Shown here piece after piece: positions 35,669-46,015 of a DNA stretch of 64,000 nt. The stretch spans positions 124,001-188,000 of the forward strand of contig NZ_FNQR01000007.1 of NCBI RefSeq assembly GCF_900107755.1, read 5' to 3'. Positions within the stretch are counted from its first letter, which is position 1; every line of letters begins with the position of its first letter. The DNA is from Thalassobacillus cyri. GTDB taxonomy: Bacteria; Bacillota; Bacilli; Bacillales; Halobacillaceae. Made by a program: the position numbers and the translations under genes. The notes under the pieces are model-generated. The model had not been told where the DNA came from. It did not search any database and worked only from the letters and a program-made list of their open reading frames with translations.

Positions 35669-36604
35669 TTATTTGATAGAAATAGCAATCTTTCCTTGAG
35701 CATGATGAGTTTCACTCAGTTCGTGAGCCTCTTTCAACCCTTCTTCGGTAAAATCAAAACGATGGCCGACTACAGCTCTTACTTTGCCGGTTTTAATCAA
35801 TTCAGCAATTTTGGTTAGCTGTACTCCATCTGGTTCCAACCAATGGAAGCCTGCTTTGATGCCTCGTTCTTTCGCTTTTTCTTCCTCAGGCGGCTGCACG
35901 ATGGATACAAGCTTTCCGCCCTTTTTCAATATATCATAGCTTTTCTCCTGCACATCGCCGCCGATCGTATCAACTACAATGTCAAAATCTTCGAGTACTT
36001 CATTGAAATCTTCTTCCTGATAATTGATGAACCGGTCGACTCCAAGCTCGGTCACCCAGTCTTCATTTTTGCCGCTTGCAGTCGTAGCGACATAGGCACC
36101 GAAATGCTTTGCTAATTGAATCGCATAGCTTCCAACACCACCGGAACCGGCATGAACTAATACCTTATCTCCATCTTTGATATCAGAAAAGTCGACTAGG
36201 CACTGCCATGCCGTAAGCCCTGCCAATGGGACAGATGCAGCTTCATCGTAAGTGATATTTTCTGGCATAGGAGCAAGCAGCCGTTCATCGACAGCAGCAT
36301 ATTCGGCATATGTTCCAAGACGAGTCAAGTCTGGACGCGCGAATACATTATCGCCTTTTTTAAATTTCGTTACGCTCTTTCCTGTTTCCGTAACGACGCC
36401 AGCCAAATCCCAACCGAGAACGATTGGAAAATTAAAATCGAGCATTTCTTTTAAATAACCCTCTCTAAGTTTCCAATCGATCGGGTTGATCGAAGTTGCA
36501 TGAAGTTCGACCAGCACTTGATCGTCCGTAATTTCAGGTTTATCTATCTCTCTCATTTGCAGTTGTTCTTTATCTCCATAATTGTCTATTACAATTGCTT
36601 TCAT
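35669..36604 (-). CDS. NADP-dependent quinone oxidoreductase / zinc-type alcohol dehydrogenase family
   Basis: A 311-residue medium-chain reductase of the quinone-oxidoreductase branch. It starts MKAIVIDNYG; ATSINPIDWKLREG replaces the catalytic zinc ligands, so it is probably zinc-independent. VHAGSGGVGSYAIQLAKHFGA is the Rossmann NADPH loop. Likely reduces quinones or enones. The start at 36604 follows GGAGGTATCATTT. Divergent from recQ, monocistronic. Confidence 0.88.
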   Translation of the reverse strand: MKAIVIDNYGDKEQLQMREIDKPEITDDQVLVELHATSINPIDWKLREGYLKEMLDFNFPIVLGWDLAGVVTETGKSVTKFKKGDNVFARPDLTRLGTYAEYAAVDERLLAPMPENITYDEAASVPLAGLTAWQCLVDFSDIKDGDKVLVHAGSGGVGSYAIQLAKHFGAYVATTASGKNEDWVTELGVDRFINYQEEDFNEVLEDFDIVVDTIGGDVQEKSYDILKKGGKLVSIVQPPEEEKAKERGIKAGFHWLEPDGVQLTKIAELIKTGKVRAVVGHRFDFTEEGLKEAHELSETHHAQGKIAISIK

Positions 36605-36701
36605 AAATGATACCTCCAATCTTTTGATTCTTTAGTAATTTCCCCCTGTCAGATTGTATTAAACATGGTACCATTAATAAAGCATTTACAAAGGATGATA
36701 G

Positions 36702-38846
36702 ATGATGCTAGAACAAGCAAGAGAAAAATTACAAGAATACTTCGGATACCCTTCCTTCCGGCCAGGCCAGGAAGATGCGATTTCTCAAATACTCCAAGGT
36801 AACAATACATTAGCTGTGATGCCGACAGGCGGTGGGAAATCCGTTTGCTATCAAATACCAGGGCTTGTCCAACCGGGCACAGCCATTATCATTTCACCAT
36901 TGATTTCTTTAATGAAAGACCAGGTGGATGCTCTTACCTCCATGGGGGTGGCAGCCACTTATATCAATAGCTCCCTGAGCATGGAAGAACAGCAGGAACG
37001 CGTGCGTGATATGAAACGCGGCCGCTATCAATTTGTTTATGTTGCACCAGAGCGGTTCGACTCCTCGAATTTCTTTTATGCGATTCAATCCATTCCATTA
37101 GCACTGATTGCTTTCGATGAAGCCCATTGTATCTCGCAATGGGGACACGATTTCCGACCAAGCTACCGTTCCATCGTTCTGTTATTGAAAAAGCTTAACA
37201 ACCTTCCGACAATGATGGCATTGACAGCCACAGCGACCAAGGAAGTCATTCATGATATCCAGGAGTTGCTTCATATACCGGAACCGTCTGTCATTAACAC
37301 TGGATTCGCCCGCGATAACCTCTCATTCCGGCTGATCAAAGGTCAGGATAAACGAGACTTCTTGCTGGATTATGCCACCAGGCGGAAGAGTGAGTCCGGA
37401 ATCATTTATGCGGCCACCCGGAAAGATGTCGATTTCATTCACCAATTTTTACTAAAGAAAGGATTCCAGGCAGGCAAATATCACGCGGGCCTTACGGAAG
37501 ATGAGCGAAAAGAAGCACAGAACAGCTTCATTCAAGATGAAACGCTGGTTATGGTCGCAACAAATGCGTTCGGCATGGGAATCGACAAATCGAACGTGCG
37601 TTATGTCATCCACTATTCGATGCCGATGAATATCGAATCGTATTACCAGGAAGCAGGGCGTGCCGGACGGGACGGCGAACCAAGTGAATGTATCCTGTTA
37701 TTTTCCGGACAGGATGTCAATCTCCAGAAATACATGATCGACCAGTCGGCACTTCCCGATGAAAAAAAAGCCAAGGAATACGAAAAATTGCAATCGATGG
37801 TGAACTACTGCCATACCCACCATTGCCTGCAGCAATATATCCTCGATTACTTCCATGACCCGACAGGAAGTGAACCGTGCGGCCGCTGCTCCAACTGCTT
37901 GTATGATGGAGAGCGGGAGGATATGACGAAGGAAGCCCAGATGGTTTTATCCTGCGTCAAACGTATGGGTGAACGCTTCGGAGCTGGCCTGACTGCCAAA
38001 GTATTGCGTGGGTCCTCTGATCAGAAAGTGAAAGAATTCGGCTTCGAGCGTCTGAGCACCTATGGTTTGATGTCTCAATATAAGGAAAAAGAACTGACCA
38101 GCTTCATTCATTTTTTGACTGCAGAAGAACTGTTGAATCCCGGACAGGGAAAGTTCCCGACTTTGCAGCTGACACCGAAAGCGGTCGATGTATTAAAAGG
38201 TGAAAAACAGGTTTGGATGAAAATTGAAAAAACAACCCAAAATACCGCCGTGGACTTCCATCAAGAGTTGTTTGCTTCCTTGCGTGATTTGCGTAAAGAA
38301 ATTGCTGACGAACATGACCTTCCGCCATACGTCATCTTTTCAGACGCTACGCTTAAGGATTTTGCTCGTTATTTTCCGGCCTCCAAGTCAGACATGTTGG
38401 CGATCAAAGGTGTCGGTGAGCGAAAGTACGAACAATACGGAGAAACCTTTCTGGCTGCCATCGAACCATGGAAAGAAAAGCTTCCTGCCAGTAAAGCAGT
38501 CAAAGGGCCGACTCCGATTTTCCAAAAGAAATCCGAGCAGGATAAAGTACCAAGCTATATGATTTCTTATCGATTGTGGAAAGAAGACGGCAAAGATTTG
38601 GCAGCGATTGCCCATGACCGTGGTATGAGCGAAATCACCATTGAAAACCACCTGTTCAAAGCAGCAGGTGAAGGCCAGGAATTTGATTGGGAGCAATGGT
38701 TTGATGAGGCAACTGAAGCAGAGGTACTGCGCGCCCGCGAAAGTTTGGATGAGGATGAAGGCTTGAAGGCGTTGAGAGAAGCGCTGGATAATACTTATAC
38801 TTACACCACCATAAAAGGGGTGCTTGTGAAAAATGGTCTGATGTGA
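36702..38846 (+). CDS. recQ: ATP-dependent DNA helicase RecQ
   Basis: A 714-residue RecQ helicase. Walker A ([12 protein letters not shown]), DEAH box ([17 protein letters not shown]) and motif VI ([13 protein letters not shown]) give the 3'-5' helicase core. The zinc-binding domain has CHTHHC and CGRCSNC, a winged helix follows, then an HRDC domain (~515-590). The C-terminal ~100 residues resemble an HTH_40 domain ([20 protein letters not shown]). Acts in replication-fork repair and recombination. AAGGATG is upstream of two tandem ATGs. Confidence 0.95.
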   Translation: MMLEQAREKLQEYFGYPSFRPGQEDAISQILQGNNTLAVMPTGGGKSVCYQIPGLVQPGTAIIISPLISLMKDQVDALTSMGVAATYINSSLSMEEQQERVRDMKRGRYQFVYVAPERFDSSNFFYAIQSIPLALIAFDEAHCISQWGHDFRPSYRSIVLLLKKLNNLPTMMALTATATKEVIHDIQELLHIPEPSVINTGFARDNLSFRLIKGQDKRDFLLDYATRRKSESGIIYAATRKDVDFIHQFLLKKGFQAGKYHAGLTEDERKEAQNSFIQDETLVMVATNAFGMGIDKSNVRYVIHYSMPMNIESYYQEAGRAGRDGEPSECILLFSGQDVNLQKYMIDQSALPDEKKAKEYEKLQSMVNYCHTHHCLQQYILDYFHDPTGSEPCGRCSNCLYDGEREDMTKEAQMVLSCVKRMGERFGAGLTAKVLRGSSDQKVKEFGFERLSTYGLMSQYKEKELTSFIHFLTAEELLNPGQGKFPTLQLTPKAVDVLKGEKQVWMKIEKTTQNTAVDFHQELFASLRDLRKEIADEHDLPPYVIFSDATLKDFARYFPASKSDMLAIKGVGERKYEQYGETFLAAIEPWKEKLPASKAVKGPTPIFQKKSEQDKVPSYMISYRLWKEDGKDLAAIAHDRGMSEITIENHLFKAAGEGQEFDWEQWFDEATEAEVLRARESLDEDEGLKALREALDNTYTYTTIKGVLVKNGLM

Positions 38847-38849
38847 AAT

Positions 38850-38882
38850 AGGGCCCCGGTTATCACTGGGGCTCGTTTTGTT
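38850..38882 (+). terminator. Terminator of recQ
   Basis: GCCCC-GGTTATCACT-GGGGC followed by TCGTTTTGTT, directly after recQ. Confidence 0.65.
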
Positions 38883-38970
38883 GTGGAGACTATTACCTTA
38901 TAACAGCTGGCCATTCTCGTAAACTGTTAAGTTTCCTCATTTTTACGTTCTCACCTTTAGTAAACTATAA

Positions 38971-38998
38971 CTGCCACGAACCCAAGGGTTCGTGGCAG
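38971..38998. terminator. Perfect palindrome at the end of the ribose operon
   Basis: CTGCCACGAACCC and GGGTTCGTGGCAG, 13-bp perfect arms around AA, 26 bp after rbsB. No long T-tract follows, so it may serve as an RNA-stabilising stem or a weak terminator. Confidence 0.5.
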
Positions 38999-39023
38999 CA
39001 TAAAGTTCATTTGGAAAGATCCT

Positions 39024-39968
39024 TTATTTCCCCGTAACCAGTTGCAGCTCAACAGGAATAAACTCTTCTACATCTTCCCCATTCAACACGCTAAGGGCAG
39101 TTTCAATTCCTTTTTCACCAATTTTATCTGGCTGTTGTGCCACAGTCGCTTCCATACGGCCTTCTTCAATTGCTGCCTTGGCATCATCAATTGCATCAAA
39201 GCCTACGACAACAACATCTTCATTCATACCAGCAGCTTCTAATGCTTCAATCGCCCCTAGTGCCATCTGATCATTATGAGCGAAAACAGCATCAATTTCA
39301 GGGTTTCCTTGAATGATATTTTCCATAACCGTCAACCCTTTAGAGCGATCAAAGTCAGCCGGTTGTGAGGCCACTACTTCCATTCCACCTTCTTCGTCTA
39401 CAATGTTATGGAATCCTTCTCCACGTTCGCGAGCAGCAGACGAGCCAGGAATACCTTGCAGCTCTACTACTTTTCCTTCACTTTCAATTTTCTCTAGGAT
39501 ATGTTTGGCAGCCATTTCTCCACCTTTTACGTTATCAGAAGCAATATGCGCGGCAATTTCTCCTCCGTCTGCCTGGCGGTCAACCGTGATGACAGGGATG
39601 CCAGCATCATTAGCAGACTCTATCGCACTCACAATAGCGGCAGAATCAGTCGGATTGACCAATAGCACATCTACTTTTTGCTGGATCATATCTTCAATAT
39701 CACTGACCTGTTTGGAAGGATCGTCCTGGGCATCTTTTGTCTGTACTTTCACACCTTCAGACTCAGCTGCTTTTTCCATCCCTTCATTCAGTGTGACAAA
39801 AAACGGATTATTTAATGTGGAAACGGAGAAGCCAATAGTCTTTTCTCCTTCACCGGAAGAGCCACCGCTTTCTTCACTACTATCAGACCCAGGTGGCTCC
39901 GTAGAACAACCCACCAGCAACATTAAAGCTAGTACACCAAGAGCTACGTGTTTTATCCAATTTCTCAT
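39024..39968 (-). CDS. rbsB: D-ribose ABC transporter substrate-binding lipoprotein
   Basis: A 314-residue periplasmic-binding-type protein. Signal peptide with lipobox LLVGC (C21), a Ser/Gly/Glu linker, then two Rossmann-like lobes with IGFSVSTLNNPFFVTLNEGM, VNPTDSAAI and HNDQMALGAIEAL. Binds ribose outside the membrane and delivers it to RbsAC. AAGGAGG precedes ATG at 39968. Last gene of the operon. Confidence 0.93.
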   Translation of the reverse strand: MRNWIKHVALGVLALMLLVGCSTEPPGSDSSEESGGSSGEGEKTIGFSVSTLNNPFFVTLNEGMEKAAESEGVKVQTKDAQDDPSKQVSDIEDMIQQKVDVLLVNPTDSAAIVSAIESANDAGIPVITVDRQADGGEIAAHIASDNVKGGEMAAKHILEKIESEGKVVELQGIPGSSAARERGEGFHNIVDEEGGMEVVASQPADFDRSKGLTVMENIIQGNPEIDAVFAHNDQMALGAIEALEAAGMNEDVVVVGFDAIDDAKAAIEEGRMEATVAQQPDKIGEKGIETALSVLNGEDVEEFIPVELQLVTGK

Positions 39969-39992
39969 TTCTAAATTCCTCCTTTAAAAATA

Positions 39993-40934
39993 TTAAGCTG
40001 ATTTTTTACGGTCGAGTAATACAGCAAGCAAGATTACTCCACCCTTAACCACTTGTTGATAGAAAGAAGATACATTAAGTAAATTCAAACCATTGTTCAA
40101 CACACCAATAATTAAAGCACCAACCAATGTTCCAACCAGCCAGCCTCTTCCTCCCGAAAGGCTTGTCCCACCTAATACTACGGCCGCAATAGCATCAAGC
40201 TCATAAGTGAATCCAGCGTTAGGCTGTGCAGAATTCAAACGGCTTGTCAAAATTATTCCTGCCAATGCAGATAACATTCCTGTTAGAGAATAAACCCAGA
40301 TCTTAACACGATCCGATTTGATTCCTGAAAGAATAGAAGCGCTTTCATTGCCGCCAATGGCATATACTTTCCGTCCGAAAGTAGTTTTTCGGAGAATAAA
40401 AACCAATATAATGAAAGCAGCTCCCATCAAGATAACCGGAAAAGGAATACCAAATAAATAACCCTTTCCTATCATTTCAAAGAAAAAACTGTCGGAAAGA
40501 CCAGTTACCGGGCGGCCATCCGTATAGACTAACGTCAGTCCACGAAAAATTGTCATCGTAGCCAACGTAGCGATAAACGGGGCTACTTTACCCTTTGTGA
40601 TGATCAAACCATTAAATGCTCCCATCAAAGCACCAGCAATCAAACCGATCAATACGGCCAGTACCGGATCCATACCGCTGGCAAGCATACCTGCTGTCAG
40701 TGCCCCAGCTAACGCCAAAACGGAGCCGACAGATAAATCAATTCCACCTGTTAATATTACAAATGTCATTCCGAATGCAATCAGAGCATTTATAGAAACT
40801 TGCCGTAGTACGTTTAAAATATTTCCAAGGCTTAAGAAATTGTCACTCATCACACTTAAAATGATGATGATCAATAACAAACCGATCATAGACCCTAAGG
40901 TTTGCATCCATTCGCCCAATGATTTATGTTTCAT
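39993..40934 (-). CDS. rbsC: Ribose ABC transporter permease
   Basis: A 313-residue membrane permease with about eight to ten segments. ILTGGIDLSVGSVLALAG is the conserved early motif of sugar permeases, and LGGTSLSGGRGW contains the ATPase contact. GGAGGGG lies before the ATG. The start follows the rbsA stop by 3 bp, so expression is coupled. Confidence 0.94.
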   Translation of the reverse strand: MKHKSLGEWMQTLGSMIGLLLIIIILSVMSDNFLSLGNILNVLRQVSINALIAFGMTFVILTGGIDLSVGSVLALAGALTAGMLASGMDPVLAVLIGLIAGALMGAFNGLIITKGKVAPFIATLATMTIFRGLTLVYTDGRPVTGLSDSFFFEMIGKGYLFGIPFPVILMGAAFIILVFILRKTTFGRKVYAIGGNESASILSGIKSDRVKIWVYSLTGMLSALAGIILTSRLNSAQPNAGFTYELDAIAAVVLGGTSLSGGRGWLVGTLVGALIIGVLNNGLNLLNVSSFYQQVVKGGVILLAVLLDRKKSA

Positions 40935-40937
40935 GGT

Positions 40938-42431
40938 TCATTCCCCTCCTGTTGCTGCGTGCATGATTTTTTCTTGGTCCGCTTCATCGCGGTTAAGAAG
41001 TGCTCCTACTTTCCCTTCGTGGATGACCAGGATCCGATCACTCATCCCAAGGACCTCAGGGAGTTCAGAGGAAATCATGATGATTGCAACTCCAAAGCTC
41101 GTCAGCTCGTTCATAATATGATAGATTTCTTTTTTAGATCCGATATCCACGCCTCTTGTAGGTTCATCCAAAATCAATAATTTCGGTTGTATCCCCAGCC
41201 ATTTGCCAATGACCACTTTTTGCTGGTTCCCGCCACTTAATGAGCCGACTGTTTGTTCAGGTCCGGTCGCTTTGACATTGAGACGTTTCATCAATCGATC
41301 TACCAATTCTTGTTCTCTCTTTTTTTGGATGATTTTATTCTGTGAGACATGGGGCAAATTGGTCAACGCCATGTTTTCCCTGATCGTCTGGTTTAGAACA
41401 AGACCTTTTCCTTTACGATCTTCTGTAATCAAGCCGATACCTTTGTTGATTGCATCTGCAGGGTGTTTGATTTTAAGTGGGTTTCCGTCCAATCGTACTT
41501 CTCCACCTTTAAATTTCCGGGCTCCAAATAGGCTTTCCATGATTTCTGTACGACCCGCACCCATTAGCCCAGCTACGCCAAGAATTTCACCACGGGCAAC
41601 ATCGAAGCTTATATTCTCAAAATATCCAGGCGCAGAGATATCTTTCACCTGTAAAAGTACTTCTCCTTCACTTCTTACGCGATGCGGAAACTGTTCTCCA
41701 AGGTCACGTCCTACCATCATTTTGACGATTTCATTTAAATCAGTAGTAGAAGCATCTCTCGTCTCTACATATTCTCCATCCCGCAAAACGGTAATGCGGT
41801 CGCATATCTTGAAGATTTCTTCCATTCGATGAGAAATATATACGATACCTACTCCCTGCTTTTTCAGACTGTCAATCACTTTAAACAAAGCTTCGATTTC
41901 TTTATCTGTCAAAGCTGCTGTCGGTTCGTCCATGATCAACACCTCTGCATCGGTGGCAATCGCCCTGGCAATTTCAATCATTTGCTGCTTTCCGACAGAC
42001 AACTCTCCTGCTTCCTGATCAGGGTCAATATAAACACCCAGCTTATCCAGATACTCAATCGTCTTTTGCTTCATTTCTTTTGAACGTAATATACCTGTAC
42101 GGCCATACTTAAGCTCTTTTCCCAGAAACATATTCTGAGCGACTGTCAATGTTGGGATGATGTTAAGTTCCTGGTGAATGACCGCTATCCCGTCTTTTTC
42201 TGCCTGTTTGGGATTAGTATAAGTTTTGCTCTCGCCACGAATATAGATTTCTCCACTATTCCTGGGATGAATCCCTGTTAAAACTTTGATCAGTGTCGAT
42301 TTCCCTGCACCATTCTCACCCATCAGTGCATGAACCTCTCCAGTTCGAAGATCGAAATCCACTCCTTTCAATACTTCCACAGGTCCAAAAGACTTTTTGA
42401 TACCCTCTATTCTAATGATGGATTGTTCCAA
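40938..42431 (-). CDS. rbsA: Ribose ABC transporter ATP-binding protein (two ATPase domains)
   Basis: A 497-residue double ABC protein. The first half has Walker [11 protein letters not shown], signature [15 protein letters not shown] and DEPTAALTD. The second half is degenerate at Walker A ([10 protein letters not shown]), as in other RbsA and MglA proteins, with signature [16 protein letters not shown] and [10 protein letters not shown]. It drives ribose uptake. The start is TTG at 42431 behind GGGGGGAGG with short spacing. Confidence 0.94.
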   Translation of the reverse strand: MEQSIIRIEGIKKSFGPVEVLKGVDFDLRTGEVHALMGENGAGKSTLIKVLTGIHPRNSGEIYIRGESKTYTNPKQAEKDGIAVIHQELNIIPTLTVAQNMFLGKELKYGRTGILRSKEMKQKTIEYLDKLGVYIDPDQEAGELSVGKQQMIEIARAIATDAEVLIMDEPTAALTDKEIEALFKVIDSLKKQGVGIVYISHRMEEIFKICDRITVLRDGEYVETRDASTTDLNEIVKMMVGRDLGEQFPHRVRSEGEVLLQVKDISAPGYFENISFDVARGEILGVAGLMGAGRTEIMESLFGARKFKGGEVRLDGNPLKIKHPADAINKGIGLITEDRKGKGLVLNQTIRENMALTNLPHVSQNKIIQKKREQELVDRLMKRLNVKATGPEQTVGSLSGGNQQKVVIGKWLGIQPKLLILDEPTRGVDIGSKKEIYHIMNELTSFGVAIIMISSELPEVLGMSDRILVIHEGKVGALLNRDEADQEKIMHAATGGE

Positions 42432-42449
42432 AATTCCTCCCCCCTTTTC

Positions 42450-42845
42450 TTAAAAGATCACTCCAGCATGAAGGATGACATTGGCATAAGGTGTGTTCTC
42501 CCCTGTCCTGATCACTGCTTTTACATGATTTGTTTCCTGTTTTAACTGTTCGTGAGATATGTATCCCTTTTCAATCGAACTATATTGCTCTTCTATATTT
42601 TTGTTGAGTTGAGAATTATATTCTTTGATTTCAGAAGCGAGTGTCATTTTTTCCACTTCCATATCTTCTGTAACCGCTTCAAGTACTTCCTGAAAAGAAG
42701 GATGACCCAAGGTCAATGCTACATCTATCTTTTTTATATGAGAGGGAATGGGCAATCCGCAATCAGCAATTACCACTTGATCCGTATGACCTAAGTTCGC
42801 TAAAACTTGAGCAATTTCACTATTCAATACACCATGTTTTTTCAT
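42450..42845 (-). CDS. rbsD: D-ribose pyranase
   Basis: A 131-residue decameric pyranase that interconverts beta-ribopyranose and ribofuranose. [11 protein letters not shown], the conserved histidine in [17 protein letters not shown] and the C-terminal [17 protein letters not shown] are all present. Its ATG overlaps the rbsK stop by four bases (ATGA). Confidence 0.95.
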   Translation of the reverse strand: MKKHGVLNSEIAQVLANLGHTDQVVIADCGLPIPSHIKKIDVALTLGHPSFQEVLEAVTEDMEVEKMTLASEIKEYNSQLNKNIEEQYSSIEKGYISHEQLKQETNHVKAVIRTGENTPYANVILHAGVIF

Positions 42846-43741
42846 GTTTCACTTCCCCCTCCTCTATCCCTCATAAATTGAATCACATCGCTATCGGCAG
42901 GCATGCCTCCTTGGGCACCTGGCTTCATGACCGATAATGCTGCACCAGCATTAGCATAGTTACAAGCATTTCTTAAGGAGTCCCCTTGAGCCAGGCGGGC
43001 ACTCAATAATCCGCAAAAGGTATCCCCGGCTCCAGTTGTATCTAATGCCTCGACCGGGTAGGCTGGAATATTTACGGGGTGGCCGTCCTGGTAGAATACG
43101 ACGCCCTGTTCCCCTTTAGTAATAATCAACTTATCCTGCAGCCGATGTATATTTTCATCACTGACAATCTCTGAGATTTCTGTCTCATTCGGTGTCAGGT
43201 AAGTTATCTTTTCTAATAACTGATTACTTAATGGTTGTGCCGGTGCCGGGTTAAGGATAATTGGCACCCCAGCTTCATAAGCTATTTCCGCAGCTTTTTC
43301 CACTGCTTTTAAAGGAATTTCTAATTGCAAAAGCACCATGTCGCTTTCTGCTATGGTTTCTTTTTGTGCTTCCACCTGTTCAGCTGATACCTTTCCATTT
43401 GCACCTGGTACGACGATAATCCGATTATCACCTTCAGTCAGTAAAATGGTGGCTGTTCCTGTGGCAAGGCCTTTTATTGAACGTACTCCCACAGGGTTAA
43501 TCTTTTCTTCCATTAACATTTGTGAAAGTTCTTGTCCGAAACTGTCATCACCAATTGCCCCTACCATTGATACTTCTGCCCCAGCACGGGCAGCTGCTAC
43601 TGCTTGATTGAATCCTTTCCCTCCTGGATAGGTGGCAAAAGACAGCCCATGCAACGTTTCTCCCTGAGCAGGTATCCGTTCGGTGGTAGTCGTCAAATCC
43701 ATATTGATACTCCCAATTACAGTGATTTTTGGCTTCTTCAT
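42842..43741 (-). CDS. rbsK: Ribokinase
   Basis: A 299-residue PfkB-family kinase. [20 protein letters not shown] and [15 protein letters not shown] are the sugar site, and [15 protein letters not shown] holds the catalytic aspartate and anion hole. Phosphorylates ribose at O5. Three ATG codons are in tandem; the one at 43741 has the best distance from GAGGG. Confidence 0.95.
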   Translation of the reverse strand: MKKPKITVIGSINMDLTTTTERIPAQGETLHGLSFATYPGGKGFNQAVAAARAGAEVSMVGAIGDDSFGQELSQMLMEEKINPVGVRSIKGLATGTATILLTEGDNRIIVVPGANGKVSAEQVEAQKETIAESDMVLLQLEIPLKAVEKAAEIAYEAGVPIILNPAPAQPLSNQLLEKITYLTPNETEISEIVSDENIHRLQDKLIITKGEQGVVFYQDGHPVNIPAYPVEALDTTGAGDTFCGLLSARLAQGDSLRNACNYANAGAALSVMKPGAQGGMPADSDVIQFMRDRGGGSET

Positions 43742-43743
43742 CA

Positions 43744-44733
43744 TCATCCCTCTTTTCTTTTAGTGGATTCACGCTCCATAAAAGTAACGTCATATTCTAC
43801 ATTTTCCTGTTCCGTTGTCGGGTCATTTATTTTATCTATCAACATTCGTGCTGCCTGTTCACCAATTTTATATATCGGCTGTTTAACAGTGGTAATCGAA
43901 GGGGTAGTCAATTCTCCAAGTGAGATACCATCAAACCCTACAACAGAGATTTCATCAGGTACTTTTTTTCCTGATTTTTTTAAAGCCTTCAATGCACCAA
44001 CCGCCATTAAGTCATTTCCAGCAAAGACACCATCAATATCAGGATAAGCTTTTAATAGTTTCATCATTGCTTGTTCGGATTGGTCCATATGATAATCCCC
44101 ATTTTGAACCATCCCCGGTTCAAACCACTCATAATGTGATACAACATCTAAATAACCTTGCTTTCTTTGCATAGCATTATCTACATCATCCGGCCCTGAA
44201 ATGTGAGCGATTCTTTTACAACCAATGTCTAATAGGTGCTGGACGGCTGTTTTTGCCCCATCATTATTATTCACGGTCACTGCAGGTACTTTCCGATCAA
44301 TGATACGGTCAAGTGCAACTACCGGGACATTCAAATCTTTTATATGTTCATAAGCTAGTGTGCTGGTGACGACAATAAAGCCATCTACCTGCTTTTGTCG
44401 TAATACCTGCATATATTGCCTTTCTTTTTGCTCACTGTCATCGGAATTGCATAAAACAAATGTGTAATCCGATCGGTTGGCGACATCTTCTACAGCCCGT
44501 GCCAACTCCGGGAAATAAGGGTTCGTGATGTCAGGTACAATCAAAGCAATCATTTTCGACTTTCTCTGATATAAGCTTCTAGCAACGTCATTCGGTTTAT
44601 AGTTAAGTTTTTCAATTGCATCAAGCACCTTTTGTTTCGTATCGGGATTGACACGCTCCAGTTTGTTGATGACTCTTGAAACGGTAGCTACCGATACACC
44701 TGCTTGTTTTGCCACATCTCTAATAGTTGCCAT
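43744..44733 (-). CDS. rbsR: LacI-family repressor of the ribose operon
   Basis: A 329-residue LacI/GalR protein: N-terminal HTH (TIRDVAKQAGVSVATVSRVI), hinge helix (KPNDVARSLYQRKS), then a sugar-binding core related to RbsB. Expected to bind the two palindromes at 44751-44770 and 44796-44811 and to release them with ribose or a derivative. GAGGTG precedes ATG at 44733. First gene of the operon, thus autoregulated. Confidence 0.93.
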   Translation of the reverse strand: MATIRDVAKQAGVSVATVSRVINKLERVNPDTKQKVLDAIEKLNYKPNDVARSLYQRKSKMIALIVPDITNPYFPELARAVEDVANRSDYTFVLCNSDDSEQKERQYMQVLRQKQVDGFIVVTSTLAYEHIKDLNVPVVALDRIIDRKVPAVTVNNNDGAKTAVQHLLDIGCKRIAHISGPDDVDNAMQRKQGYLDVVSHYEWFEPGMVQNGDYHMDQSEQAMMKLLKAYPDIDGVFAGNDLMAVGALKALKKSGKKVPDEISVVGFDGISLGELTTPSITTVKQPIYKIGEQAARMLIDKINDPTTEQENVEYDVTFMERESTKRKEG

Positions 44734-44750
44734 TTCTGCACCTCGCAAAA

Positions 44751-44770
44751 TCATGTAACCGGTTACATGA
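44751..44770. promoter_or_regulatory. Ribose operator O1 (20-bp perfect palindrome)
   Basis: TCATGTAACCGGTTACATGA is perfectly symmetrical and lies 18 bp before the rbsR start codon. Its core TGTAACCGGTTACA also satisfies the cre consensus, so RbsR and CcpA could both bind. Confidence 0.85.
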
Positions 44771-44795
44771 TATGACTAAAATTAAACCGCCTGTG

Positions 44796-44811
44796 ATGTA
44801 ACCGGTTACAT
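44796..44811. promoter_or_regulatory. Ribose operator O2
   Basis: ATGTAACCGGTTACAT, a perfect palindrome with the same core as O1, centred 43 bp away (about four helical turns). It covers the expected transcription start just after the -10 box. Confidence 0.85.
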
Positions 44812-44813
44812 GT

Positions 44814-44842
44814 AATATAAAATAAATCAGCTCTCCTGTCAA
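44814..44842 (-). promoter_or_regulatory. Sigma-A promoter of rbsRKDACB
   Basis: Leftward TTGACA (44837-44842), 17-bp spacer, TATATT (44814-44819), followed at once by operator O2. Confidence 0.8.
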
Positions 44843-44867
44843 GGACATAGAAGAACTGATTATATTC

Positions 44868-45374
44868 TTACAATAACTTCGCCATATAATACTCATCCAC
44901 ATACTCTCCATCTATCAATAAGGAGTCTCGTTTGGTACCCTCCACTTCAAATCCAGCTTTTTTATATAACCCAAGACCTGCTTCATTCCCAGTCACTACA
45001 GTCAGTTCCAGGCGGTGGATGTCTTTTTCTTGTGCCCATACTTCCAACGCTTGAAAAAGTTTTGTACCGATCTTCTTGCTACGGAAATCAGCAAGTATAC
45101 CGATCACTAAATAGACAGAATGCTTCGTGCGTTTAGCTTTCCCGCCTACAGCGATCAAGTATCCTACGAGATCCCCGTCCAAGTCCGCCAAAAAGATGGC
45201 AGCATTCTCCTGATCCTGAATACTTTCAATCATCGTTTTTTGGCGTTCTATACTTATATCTCTTTCACCAGATTCATAAAGCATAAAATTCGACTCGGCT
45301 TCCACTTGCTGCATCAGCGCACGTAAATTCTCCGTATCAGCTATATCAATATGTCTTATTTTCATGATTGCCAT
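44868..45374 (-). CDS. GNAT-family N-acetyltransferase
   Basis: A 168-residue single-domain GNAT enzyme (VIGILADFRSKKIGTKLFQA is the acetyl-CoA loop, NEAGLGLYKKAGFEVEGTKR the last motif). The pattern resembles ribosomal-protein or amino-acid acetyltransferases such as the SpeG/RimJ side group; the substrate is unknown. It starts 3 bp after the FAH gene. Third of three co-directional genes. Confidence 0.85.
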   Translation of the reverse strand: MAIMKIRHIDIADTENLRALMQQVEAESNFMLYESGERDISIERQKTMIESIQDQENAAIFLADLDGDLVGYLIAVGGKAKRTKHSVYLVIGILADFRSKKIGTKLFQALEVWAQEKDIHRLELTVVTGNEAGLGLYKKAGFEVEGTKRDSLLIDGEYVDEYYMAKLL

Positions 45375-45377
45375 TCA

Positions 45378-46004
45378 CTAACCCTGTCTGAATTTACATT
45401 CACCAAGAGGGTCTCCATCCCACACCAACTCCATGTGATCGCCATCGACAATTGGGCCTACCCCCTCAGGTGTACCAGTGAAAATAATATCTCCTTCGCC
45501 TGTACCTAAATGTGTCCCACAGTAATCGACCAATGTTTGCAGGTCAAAAATCATTTGCTTAATGTTTCCCAGCTGTACTTGTTCTCCGTTTTTTATGAGA
45601 GCAAAGTTTTTTTCTTTACATTTCTCTTCTCCCGGAAAAGGAATGAAGTCACTGATAACCGCTGCATTTGGAAAGCCTTTTGCCATCAACCATGGATGCC
45701 CTTTTTTCTTCAGTTCACTCTGGACATCACGCAAGGTAAGATCAAGCCCAAGTGCCATACTATCAACAATTTCGTTTACCTTTATTCCTTTTTCGTAAGG
45801 CTTACCCAGGCGTACTACTAATTCTGCTTCGTAATGAACCGCTCCTTTATCCTCCTGAAGCATGATTTCTTTTCCATCCGCTTTTGCCAGTGACCGGTTC
45901 GGCTTAGAGAATAAAAGTGGTTTCGTTGGCACGTCATTATTCAATTCTTTAGCATGGTTCACATAATTACGCCCGACACAATAAATGTTCTTTATTTCGT
46001 TCAT
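45378..46004 (-). CDS. Fumarylacetoacetate hydrolase (FAH) family protein
   Basis: A 208-residue FAH-fold enzyme of the short acylpyruvase type. It opens IYCVGRNYVNHAKEL; metal ligands are the glutamates in VHYEAELVV and the aspartate of LGLDLTLRDVQ. The end carries FTGTPEGVGPI. Probably cleaves or decarboxylates a beta-diketo acid. Flanked in one operon by two acetyltransferases (gaps of 11 and 3 bp), which does not point to a known pathway. Confidence 0.88.
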   Translation of the reverse strand: MNEIKNIYCVGRNYVNHAKELNNDVPTKPLLFSKPNRSLAKADGKEIMLQEDKGAVHYEAELVVRLGKPYEKGIKVNEIVDSMALGLDLTLRDVQSELKKKGHPWLMAKGFPNAAVISDFIPFPGEEKCKEKNFALIKNGEQVQLGNIKQMIFDLQTLVDYCGTHLGTGEGDIIFTGTPEGVGPIVDGDHMELVWDGDPLGECKFRQG

Positions 46005-46015
46005 TGGTATCCCCC

